DNA from: Rhynchopus sp. YZ270_cl-10
Taxonomy: Eukaryota > Euglenozoa > Diplonemea > Diplonemida > Diplonemidae
Direction: 5' to 3'
Length of the DNA: 64,000 nt
Assembly: GCA_964035575.1 (NCBI GenBank)
Contig: OZ037852.1
Span: 62,001-126,000, forward strand
Shown here: piece after piece, positions 23,638-32,826 of the stretch
Layout: each line of letters opens with the position of its first letter
Numbering within the stretch: the stretch's first letter is position 1
Notes under the pieces: generated by a model
What the model saw: the letters and a program-made list of their open reading frames with translations, nothing else
Database searches by the model: none
What the model was told of the DNA's origin: nothing
Translations under genes and position numbers: made by a program

Positions 23638-23991
23638 TGTGGAGCTGTGGAGCTGTGGAGCTGTGGAGCTGTGGAGCTGTGGAGCTGTGGAGCTGTGGAG
23701 CTGTGGAGCTGTGGAGCTGTGGAGCTGTGGAGCTGTGGAGCTGTGGAGCTGTGGAGCTGTGGAGCTGTGGAGCTGTGGAGCTGTGGAGCTGTGGAGCTGT
23801 GGAGCTGTGGAGCTGTGGAGCTGTGGAGCTGTGGAGCTGTGGAGCTGTGGAGCTGTGGAGCTGTGGAGCTGTGGAGCTGTGGAGCTGTGGAGCTGTGGAG
23901 CTGTGGAGCTGTGGAGCTGTGGAGCTGTGGAGCTGTGGAGCTGTGGAGCTGTGGAGCTGTGGAGCTGTGGAGCTGTGGAGCTGTGGAGCTG
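23634..23991 (+). repeat. (GTGGAGCT)n satellite, second part, about 45 units
   Basis: Same octamer and same strand as 18741-20060. The two parts read as one satellite split by the poly(A) element. Confidence 0.97.
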
Positions 23992-25015
23992 CGCAACTTA
24001 AAAACTTTTTCTTTTTCAGGCTTGACTGTAACTGGACAATTGTTGTGATAGGGCACAGGGGGGGACATACGCGGCTGGGACACAGGTGAGGTAACAGGTA
24101 CCAATACTATTACTGTGTGCTCTGCCGTGGCAATATGAACAATTCAAGACACTGGGAATGGATAAAAGAAGGGAAAAACGTTGTCTCAGTTGTACGCAGG
24201 TGGGTGAGAGGGCCACTGCAGAGCTGCAGAGTCGTGATGCAGCCTTGACAACGGGCCCCTCCCCGACACACTATTTGAGATAATTGCAGTGGCAAAGCCG
24301 AGCAGTGTAAAGGGTCAACGCAGTGCTGCACCAGACACGCCCACACTGCACGTAATCAATAGTAAAACACACACGGGCCAAATTCTGCGCAAGAATTACC
24401 CCTATTAGTTACAAACACACATCTATCTAAGCACGTACCTTTGCGTGCTTGTAGTGTCAAGGACCCGCGTCACGTACAACAGATCAGGATTCACGCAACA
24501 AAAAAACGTATGCAAAACATAGATGGAAAAAAAATCTTGTGGAGATGAATGTGCCTGCACACAGATCTCCAAAGGGATTGAGGTTATTGCAGCAAAGGTA
24601 CCACAACGAAATATTGCACCGACTGAATTAAAAAAAAACAAAAACAGCACCAAGCAAGGGATTTTGTGTCGACACGTGGCGGATAGCACAAGATATGCTG
24701 GTTGGCTCACGGATGATAAAGACCTGCCTTTCTTAATACCGCTAACAAGAAACGAAGAAAAAATAGAAAAATTACTAGTGAAAGACAAACGAAGCCCACA
24801 CCAGGCGCTCATAACGTTAGGGCGTACACCCAAAAAAAAATAAGAAAAGTTATGTATTGCACAAAGGGTTCTTGCGAAAATAGAAAACCCCTCCGCTCTC
24901 CCCAAAGCACCCTTGATGCTTTCAAAGGTGGCAAAACCAAAACAGAAGACCTTGGCAGCTCTCTGGAACTTTCTGGGCATCTGTACGAAAAAATGAAAAC
25001 AGTGCACAAAGCAGC
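23992..25015. other. Intergenic, no convincing gene
   Basis: About 1 kb of mixed sequence. A 199-codon frame on the - strand (24423-25019) and a 106-codon frame on the + strand (24523-24843) show no domain, and their composition is typical of chance frames. CACACACGGGCCAAATTCTG..CAAGAATT at about 24370-24395 has a near copy at about 52690. Nothing else is identified. Confidence 0.5.
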
Positions 25016-26590
25016 TCACTTACTCACTGTGCTCTCCTTGTCGGAGTACCTGTGTTTGTCTCCATTGACATCCCCCTTGAGCAGCGATGCCTGCTCCGCC
25101 TTTAGTATCTTCTGGTCGTGTGGGTACTGCAGAGTCGCCGCCAGCAGGAAGCACATCCCACTCATGATGATGAAACCGCCTGCCACAAACCGGTACACGT
25201 TGCGTGTGTTGTAGTGGTGACCCTCGTAGTACGTGAGAAGCGCACCCAGGACAATCGGACCGGGGATAGACCCGAGCGAGCGTTCCCAGGCATGGAACCA
25301 GGAGAGCGCAATGCCGCGGTGCTCTTTGGCGACCATCCTCTGCACGCCTGTCAGGCGTGGCGTCAGACTCGTGTAGACCAGCAGGTTTACGCCCGCCAGG
25401 CACGACATGAACACTTTCACTGAGTCGGTGTTGTATGCAGGTATCAGCAGCGGCGTGGCGATGATGGAGCAGCAGCCGCTCAGACAGAGTCCCTTCCAGG
25501 TGTGGCCGTCGCCCCACTCCATCCACTGCAGCGCCATCCCACCGAGGAAGGAGCCGATCACCGCAAAGGGGATGATTGCGGAGGACAGGATGGCGGCCAC
25601 ACTCTGCTCGACACAGAGCTCCCTCTGCAGATAGCGCGTCATAAAGGCGAGCAGCGCAAGCGCTTGGAAGTTGCTCAACGCAGCAGCCCACATCACCAGT
25701 TGCACACGTACTGTAGTGAGGATCTGCGCGGTACTCCCACGGATCTGCGGCCACGTGAGACGCATCGTGTCCGCCACAGAGAGCGTCGCGCTTGCGGCAT
25801 CAACGTCATCGTTGCAGACCTCCTCCTGAGCCTGGTGCACATCTTCGTCGTCTGAGTCAGTTTCGTACGTCAGACGCTGGCAGCACAGCGCCCGCTTCGG
25901 ACTGCGGTAGTTCAACTTGCTGAACAAAAACCACAGCCCCAACGGTGCAAGAACCGAAGCTATCGTGAAGTACGAATACCGCCAGCTGCTGCAGTCTAGG
26001 TCCGTCGCGTTCGACCCCGAGCTGGAGGACCCGCTGTCGGAGCCGTGGCAGGAGATGTCGTTGTGTGTAGGGCACCCTGTCAGGAAGATGCCTGCGTTCA
26101 GAAACCCGACGATTGCACCAAGCGGCGCTGTGGCGAGGATCCACGACACGAAGCCTGCTGCGGCTGCCTTGTCCTTCACGTTTCTGTCGATGTGCGCGGG
26201 GCCCAGGATCCATATCATCGACGACCCAACGCCTACCATCGCCTGTGCAAAGAGCATGAAGACGAAGCCCGGGGACAGACCGCTGGCAGTGGCCGCCGCT
26301 GCTGCGAACATGAAGCCGCAGCCCATCCAGCGTGGAGGGTTACGCACACCCAGCCACCCGATGACTGGAGAGAAGAGCACAGACCCAACGTCGTTGCTCG
26401 CAGCGATCATCCCCATCTGAGTTGCGTCCAGGCCAAACTCGTTCTCCAATGCCGTCAGCACTCCAGACGTGGTACCCGCCGCACCAGCCGTAAACATGCA
26501 CATGAGGCACAAGCCCCACACCATGACACGCACACTGATGTCATGGAAACATGATTTCGGAAGCTCATCTTCGTGCTCGGGCTTGGGCAT
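25016..26590 (-). CDS. OATP/SLCO-like major facilitator transporter
   Basis: 524 residues in one exon, starting at the ATG at 26590. It has around twelve hydrophobic helices with short polar ends. The signatures resemble the organic anion transporter polypeptides more than other MFS families: LGPAHIDRNVKDKAAAAGF resembles their helix 4-5 stretch, and RSLGSIPGPIVLGALL matches the conserved late segment LGxIPGPIxxGxL. A Ser-rich extracellular loop (about residues 180-205) has Cys residues and an NAT sequon. The family moves amphipathic organic anions across the plasma membrane, but the substrate here is unknown. The large cysteine-rich loop typical of animal OATPs is not evident. The gene is the rightmost in a run of - strand genes transcribed toward 25 kb. 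Confidence 0.82.
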   Translation of the reverse strand: MPKPEHEDELPKSCFHDISVRVMVWGLCLMCMFTAGAAGTTSGVLTALENEFGLDATQMGMIAASNDVGSVLFSPVIGWLGVRNPPRWMGCGFMFAAAAATASGLSPGFVFMLFAQAMVGVGSSMIWILGPAHIDRNVKDKAAAAGFVSWILATAPLGAIVGFLNAGIFLTGCPTHNDISCHGSDSGSSSSGSNATDLDCSSWRYSYFTIASVLAPLGLWFLFSKLNYRSPKRALCCQRLTYETDSDDEDVHQAQEEVCNDDVDAASATLSVADTMRLTWPQIRGSTAQILTTVRVQLVMWAAALSNFQALALLAFMTRYLQRELCVEQSVAAILSSAIIPFAVIGSFLGGMALQWMEWGDGHTWKGLCLSGCCSIIATPLLIPAYNTDSVKVFMSCLAGVNLLVYTSLTPRLTGVQRMVAKEHRGIALSWFHAWERSLGSIPGPIVLGALLTYYEGHHYNTRNVYRFVAGGFIIMSGMCFLLAATLQYPHDQKILKAEQASLLKGDVNGDKHRYSDKESTVSK

Positions 26591-27097
26591 CGCAACAAAG
26601 CTTATTAGCTCTCTGGGGTGTGGTGTGTCTAAAGGGGATCAAAAGTGAAGTTATTAATGCAGGCAACTCCGACTGATGCCAGCCATCCGGATGAAAGCAC
26701 AAGTTAAATATCAGAGGCAAAATATTACGCTATCTTCCCTTTCATAAGTCCCTTCTTCACAATCCTTCAGAGACATGTACAAGAAATCAGAAAAATGGTT
26801 CCTTCAGCAGCGTTGGGGTCTCTCAGAAAATATTGGTCTGCACTCACACGGTACTTCAGGACGCGGGTTCGGGTCTTTGGGGGGGATTGAAAAATGGATG
26901 CGATCAACAAAAGACGACAAATAAATAGAGAAGGGGGTATTTCACTTTGCTTAACAAACGAAGATGGAAATCCTCGCCTTTTGCGAATTCTTGCAAAAGT
27001 TTTTTTTTCCTTCCGTTTCTGCGATTTTTTTAAACCCCCTTACCCTTCCATTAGTCAATGCTTTAACGGTGTGACCCCACACCCCAGGTACCCATAT
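26591..27097. other. Spacer with a small structured repeat
   Basis: 507 bp, AT-rich. At 26643-26700 is a copy of a structured repeat (TTATTAATGCAGGCAACTCC .. CATCCGGATGAAAGC) that recurs at 34412-34470 and in part at 51977-52032. No gene is seen. Confidence 0.6.
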
Positions 27098-28663
27098 TTA
27101 ATCCCTTTTCGGCCTGCTTGTGTAAAAGTATAAAAAGATCGCAACAAGGATGAGAGACCCCGTGATGGCTGCGAAGACAACGATGAGGTGGAATTCCTTC
27201 GTTTCGGAGGCAGACTTCCCATCGGGGATGTAGTCACTGAAGTCGAAGAAGATCCCGCGTGTGTGCTCTGGGGAGAAGAGGAAGCCGCTTTCTGCGTAGA
27301 GGCGCCCACCTTGGTAGAACACACGTGGCACGGATGCGAAGTCGATCTCAAATTCAAAGGGCACTTCCCCAGTGATCTGCCCGTCCAGGAAGTCTGCCAC
27401 AGGGATTGTTCGCTTGTAGTTCGCGTCGCTTGCACGGTTGAAGTCAACAAGCGTAAAGGTGAAGTCGTGCTCGAGCATCCAGTGCCATGTGGAGAACCCT
27501 GGGAATCGTACACTCTTGCCCTTCGCCAACATTGGGAAGTGTGTGCGCTGGATGTCTCGCAGGGAGGACTCGATCAGCACCGATGCGTCGAGGTGGCGTA
27601 CGAGGACCTTATCTGTGTCGGGGTTGAGGAAGGTGTAGAGCTCACGCAGGTCGTCGATGCGCTGCATTCTGCACGCGACAAGGACACTGAGCGTCACCTT
27701 GTCATTGCTGGTGTAGGTGTGGCACTCACGGAGGGTGTCCAGCCGCGACGTGGCTGCCGCACAGTTGTCTGCAGAGGGGCTCGCGATGGTGACCTCGCAA
27801 TGCAGGGGGAGCGCTTTGTCGCACACCATGACACCCCCGTCGAGACGCGGCACAATGTCCATGGGACACACACAGCGCACGGTCGAAGTGTCTTGAGGCA
27901 CACAGCCCTCCTTCTGCAACGCATCCTGTGCACCTACAATCTGTGAAGACCCGAGACACCTGAACGTGCTGTTCTGAAGGTAGAACGTCTCCCCGCCTGC
28001 ACAGAAAGTGCGCGTTCCGCTTTGCTGGTGGCTTGAGCGCACCCAAGCCATGTCATCGCCTACAGAGAGACGCGTCCCGCCCTCGAAGGCGCTCTCTGCA
28101 TCTGTGATGCCCACCTCGTCTGTGATGTCCGTCACCGGTTCTGGAAGTTTCACAGTCTGCAGCGTGTCGGCACTGCGTGTGAAGGTCTTGGGGACAACGC
28201 CACGCCTCGCGTCTGTGAGCATCTTGGTGAAGGCCTCTTGCTCTGCGAGGTAGCACTGCTTGGCAGAGGGCTGCGTGTCAGTGTCAGAGCTGTTGTGGCT
28301 CTGTGGGGGGAGCAGGGGACGCTTGCCTTTGTGTGCCGTGTGGCGTGGTTTGTAGTGCGGGCGGGCCTGGGGAGCAGGGCGTTTGCTGCCACGGGCTGTG
28401 AACAGATCTGCTACGTGGCGAGCGCCGCGTTTGTGTGGCGCAAAAAATTGACCAAAGATGCTGTCTGTGTGGGACACACCCAGGTGCCGTTCGAGGAAGC
28501 TTTCACTGTCATCGTCGTCAGGGTTGATCCCAGTCATGCCCGAGGCCACTGCACTTGCCTGCTTCGCCCACTCCCCCAAGAAGTGTCCATGTGCCCCTTC
28601 TCCAGACAACTCTGCTTCTACAAAAGCTGCACCCAAAACAAGAAACACAAAAGAAACCCTCAT
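27098..28663 (-). CDS. Orphan type I membrane protein with signal peptide
   Basis: 521 residues from the ATG at 28663. Residues 1-18 (MRVSFVFLVLGAAFVEAE) form a signal peptide, which is why I prefer this start over an upstream in-frame extension. A basic, Pro/His-rich stretch follows (about 90-125). A Cys-containing ectodomain follows, with paired motifs such as FCAGGETFYLQNSTFRCLG and VRCVCPMD. One membrane helix (HLIVVFAAITGSLILVAIFL) precedes a short basic tail (YFYTSRPKRD). The pattern suggests a cell-surface or endomembrane receptor or adhesion protein. I recognise no domain family. It runs in the same direction as the transporter gene downstream. Confidence 0.82.
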   Translation of the reverse strand: MRVSFVFLVLGAAFVEAELSGEGAHGHFLGEWAKQASAVASGMTGINPDDDDSESFLERHLGVSHTDSIFGQFFAPHKRGARHVADLFTARGSKRPAPQARPHYKPRHTAHKGKRPLLPPQSHNSSDTDTQPSAKQCYLAEQEAFTKMLTDARRGVVPKTFTRSADTLQTVKLPEPVTDITDEVGITDAESAFEGGTRLSVGDDMAWVRSSHQQSGTRTFCAGGETFYLQNSTFRCLGSSQIVGAQDALQKEGCVPQDTSTVRCVCPMDIVPRLDGGVMVCDKALPLHCEVTIASPSADNCAAATSRLDTLRECHTYTSNDKVTLSVLVACRMQRIDDLRELYTFLNPDTDKVLVRHLDASVLIESSLRDIQRTHFPMLAKGKSVRFPGFSTWHWMLEHDFTFTLVDFNRASDANYKRTIPVADFLDGQITGEVPFEFEIDFASVPRVFYQGGRLYAESGFLFSPEHTRGIFFDFSDYIPDGKSASETKEFHLIVVFAAITGSLILVAIFLYFYTSRPKRD

Positions 28664-29020
28664 TATTGTGAATTCTGTCAAGTAAAAAAATGGGAGGTGG
28701 AGTTTGGTGAGGGGAGGATGACGAAGCAGGGTGTTGTTTTGTCTTTTTTGTGTTATACTTTTTGTTTTGTTTTTGAGGTTGGAGAGAGACAGAGAGAGAG
28801 AGAGGACGCAAAACATACCAAAAAAAAGGGGGGGTTGGTGAGATGAACCTAAGTAAGCCTCTTGTGCTTAGTTACCTAAAAAAACCGTGTCGGGAAAAGA
28901 AAATTTTTTGAAAGAATCACGATAGGCTCAAGATACCTAAAAAGAAAAATGGGGGGAGGCTGAAAAATGGCAAGAAGAAATAAAAAAAATAACCAAAATA
29001 ACGCGTTGTTGTGATACAAA
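28664..29020. other. Upstream spacer of the membrane protein gene, with hairpin
   Basis: It holds GA-rich and A-rich runs. A member of the small hairpin family lies at 28841-28877 (AGATGAACCTAAG .. CTTGTGCTTAGTTACCT), followed by an A-rich stretch. No gene is seen. Confidence 0.6.
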
Positions 29021-30416
29021 ATATGGGTCAATTTTTTAACCCCCCCCCTCAAAAGTTCCACGGCCATTTTTTCGGGTTCTACACCGTTTGAGCCCCCACA
29101 GGTGTACAGAACCCCCCTGGAATCGGTTTTGAGCGACTTGTGGCGGTGTTTTGAGGCAAAGTGGCACTTTTTTTGCTATTTTCAGGCTATTTTTGGCCAT
29201 TTTCAGGCTATTTTGGCCTGTTTTGGCCTATATTCACTGTATGACCGATTTTTCGGGTTTTATGAGGTTTGAACACCAACAGGTGCCACGAAACACCCCA
29301 GTACCGGTTTTGTGGGCCTCCTGTGGGGTTTTGGGGGTGAAATATACCGTTTACTCTATGTTCTGGGCCATATTGGGGTGTTTTTTGGCCATGTAGGCCT
29401 GGTATGTGCCCTACAGTGCATAAGCCAAATTTGGGTGTTTTGAGGGGTAGAGGGTCATGGTGGTGCGTTCATGACTCGGTGGCGGCGACGCTTATTGCTC
29501 GCTGTTCTGGCCCTATTTCCCCAATTTCACCCCTCCCCGACCCTTTTCTGATGAAGATCTTTGACGTGCTCGGTCCCGTCGCAAATGTTCTTTGTGAATG
29601 TTCTTCATAAAATAGGGGAGCGTCAGGGGGGTCAAAATAGCTATTTTTGACCAAAAAAACACGATTTTTTTGACGCCAGGAGGCCTCCTTTGGCCCAAAT
29701 ATACCCCAAAAATGGGCTGTGAACCAATTCCGACCTGTTTCGGACATATTCGACACTTTTCTTGGTGTTTATCGGTGTTTTTTTGGTCAAAAATAGCTAT
29801 TTTGACCCCCCTGACGCTCCCCTATTTTATGAAGAACATTCACAAAGAACATTTGCGACGGGACCGAGCACGTCAAAGATCTTCATCAGAAAAGGGTCGG
29901 GGAGGGGTGAAATTGGGGAAATAGGGCCAGAACAGCGAGCAATAAGCGTCGCCGCCACCGAGTCATGAACGCACCACCATGACCCTCTACCCCTCAAAAC
30001 ACCCAAATTTGGCTTATGCACTGTAGGGCACATACCAGGCCTACATGGCCAAAAAACACCCCAATATGGCCCAGAACATAGAGTAAACGGTATATTTCAC
30101 CCCCAAAACCCCACAGGAGGCCCACAAAACCGGTACTGGGGTGTTTCGTGGCACCTGTTGGTGTTCAAACCTCATAAAACCCGAAAAATCGGTCATACAG
30201 TGAATATAGGCCAAAACAGGCCAAAATAGCCTGAAAATGGCCAAAAATAGCCTGAAAATAGCAAAAAAAGTGCCACTTTGCCTCAAAACACCGCCACAAG
30301 TCGCTCAAAACCGATTCCAGGGGGGTTCTGTACACCTGTGGGGGCTCAAACGGTGTAGAACCCGAAAAAATGGCCGTGGAACTTTTGAGGGGGGGGGTTA
30401 AAAAATTGACCCATAT
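29021..30416. repeat. 1.4-kb palindrome: 642-bp inverted arms around a 112-bp spacer
   Basis: Left arm is 29021-29662 and right arm is 29775-30416. Position x on the left pairs with 59437 minus x. I found no mismatch in the stretches compared, and the translated frames of both arms are identical. The arms are rich in phrases such as CTATTTTGGCC and CCAAAAATGGGC. No ORF is credible. The pairing stops abruptly at both ends. It may be a fold-back element, a recent inverted duplication or an assembly fold-back. Confidence 0.92.
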
Positions 30417-30453
30417 AAAAAACTGCCAAAAAAAAAAAAAAAAAGACAAAGCC

Positions 30454-32819
30454 CAGGGTTCTATACAGCATTCCGCCCACGAGGGGCTGGCTCGGTCAGA
30501 ATCGGTTTGACTCGGTCAGCCCAAAAAAAAATTTTCCCCCCTCCACAGGGAATTATATAGGTTTTGGGGTTTTTCGCTGAAACTCGTCGAGCCCGGGTCC
30601 CCAACACAGCTCAAGTTGGGGGCCTCCGGCGGAAAGTGAGAATTCCTCGGTTATCCAACTGCGGAGTTCGGCACTTCATTGAAGCAATTCGTGCACCAGG
30701 CACAAGTGTGTCTGTAGCCTCAGTACATTTATAACAAAGAAAGGGCGGGCACGGCACCCAAAGCGAAGCCACGGTACGCAACATTTCTAAAAATTGCGCT
30801 TAAAATTGCACATTTTTACTGCAAAAGTATATCATGGGAAGGGTGGGTTGCAATCTTGCGCCGCAGGCGCACGGTACGCTACTTTTATTATTTCGCCATG
30901 CTGCATGCTTCCTTTTCCTTCGGCGTTTGACCAATTGAGTCGCGTTTTGGCTGTGACGGGTCACTTTGTTCATGAGGCCATTTCTGGTCACTCTCAGAGG
31001 CTAGTGTGAGGTACCAAAATTTCCACCCCAAGACTTGGAAAAAAAATCCAGGCCTAATGCTATCCGCTGGTTCGCTGGTTCACTTTTATTCAGGGTCCTA
31101 GCTCAGTAGAACGGAAAAGGTGGCCCACCTTTTCCGTTGTGTTTTTTTTTTTTTTGGGTTTTTTTTACACGGTGCAAAAAACCGGTTGGCCAAGGAGGTC
31201 CTCAGTGTCGTCAGCCAGTCCCCTTTGCTGTTAAAAACAGCGACTTGGCGTGGTCAATTTTTCCGCGCGAACAGGGATTACGCTCCACGTGTGGAACGTA
31301 TGGAAATCCATACGTGAATTGTTTTTGAAAAGGTGGAATCCATACGTGTCCATACGTGTCCATACGTAGGTAATTTGGGTTTTGGATTGGGGCTGGGGTG
31401 GGGTAGGTGAGGAGTGGGGCTCCGCCCCCACCTCTCACCTACCCTACAGAATTCTATTTGTAGGAGACAATTTTCTATTTTACCGGAAAAGGAGCATGCA
31501 GCATGGCGAAAGAAAAAAGTAGCGTACCGTGCGCCTGCGGCGCTAGATTGCAATACACCCTTCCCATGACATAATAGGCAATTTTAAGCGCAATTTTTAG
31601 AAATGTTGCGTACCGTGGCTTCGCCAGAAACTTTCGTTTTAGCAAAATATGGAAGTAAAGTTTACGGAACTGGACCATAGTTACCAACGAAAGTGCCATT
31701 TTATGTCAAGATTTTTTAAAAATGTTGCGTACCGTGGCTTCGCCAGGAACGTTTGGATACCATGACTGATGATTTCTCCAGTTCTTCGAACTTTCACAAC
31801 CCTTCTCAACCAACTTTGCCAGGGAGAGCGCGCGCGAAGCGCGCGCGGTTTTTAATTGTTTTTGCTTAGAATTGTACGTGTTGAAAATCCATACGTACTT
31901 TTTTTATTTTTGGGGGAGCTGCGTAATCCCTGCGCGCGAAGCGCAGAAAAATTTTTTTGAGCCACCTTTTCCGTTTCTTTTTTTTTTCTTCTGAGCTAGA
32001 ACCCTGTTTTATTTATTTTTTTTTTTTTTATCCGCTGGTTCGCTGGTTCACCCTTAAAATAGGGGTTTTTGGGACGGGGGGTTCTCTGCCTGTGGTATGC
32101 CGTGGGTACCTTGGTCCTGGAGATGTGAGCGCCTGCGCCCGCATCTTCAGGAGGTGACGATGGAGACTTGTTTCAGGGACTCAATGATGCGGCCTCCTTG
32201 CCGGCGAAAATAAAAAAAGTAGCGTACCGTGCGCCTGCGGCGCAGCTCAAAAACTGGCAGCCCACAGCCCTCTACCATAGTTTGGCTGTAAAAATGTTCG
32301 ATTTTAGGTCACAATTTTTGAAATGTTGCGTACCGTGGCTTCACCAGAAAGTTTTGATGTCAACCGCCGTTTCTTGTTGTACTGAGGGAAGGTTGCGTTC
32401 ATAAGAAAGAACCTAGTGCGACGGCTTGACGTGGAAAAGCGGGAGAAAAGTGCTTTGGTTTGGTTCTTGATGCACGTTACCATCCCACGTCATCACGTAT
32501 TTACGCGAAATGAACGGACCTTTTCGCGCGGAGCTCAAAAAAAATTTTTTTGGCCCTTTTTGGACATATCTTCACGGTTTTGGGGGGAAAAAATTTTCAT
32601 GAAAATAAGCGAAAACCCTGGACCCCTTCCCGGAGGGAAAATTTTTTTTCGTTTTTTTTTTTTTTTTCCGCTGGTTCACTTTTTCCCCCCCTCCCCCAAA
32701 GTTAGCATTAGGCCTGAAAAAATCTGAGATTTATAAAAAAAAAAAAAAAAAAACGGCTGACCGAGTCAACGTCTGACTCGGTCAGACCGACCGAGTGACC
32801 GGACCTGTATAGAACCCTG
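30454..32819. mobile_element. 2.4-kb TIR DNA transposon, non-autonomous, 7-bp target duplication
   Basis: The terminal inverted repeat is CAGGGTTCTATACAG (30454-30468 and its reverse complement at 32805-32819). Subterminal motifs GACTCGGTCAG are inverted at the two ends. Flanks 30447-30453 CAAAGCC and 32820-32826 CAAAGCA form a 7-bp target duplication with one mismatch. CAGGG ends are seen in hAT-like families, although their duplications are usually 8 bp. No transposase frame is present. The interior holds four copies or half copies of a block bounded by GCGTACCGTG, plus a nested element at 31091-32006. Confidence 0.82.
31091..32006. mobile_element. 916-bp TIR element nested in the previous one
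   Basis: The ends are CAGGGTCCTAGCTCAG and, inverted, CTGAGCTAGAACCCTG. ACGGAAAAGGTGG is inverted at both sides just inside. A perfect 7-bp target duplication TTTTATT flanks it (31084-31090, 32007-32013). The target copies sit between two TCCGCTGGTTCGCTGGTTCA sequences of the outer element. There is no transposase. It is younger than its host element. Confidence 0.85.
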
Positions 32820-32826
32820 CAAAGCA

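Noticed and set aside
24423-25019. 199-codon frame between satellite and transporter gene
   Set aside because: Composition (Phe/Ser/Cys rich, no domain) fits a chance frame, and no leader or splice context supports it.
29151-30286. Paired identical ORFs as duplicated genes
   Set aside because: They are identical because the two palindrome arms are identical. The frames are short, rich in Phe and lack domains.
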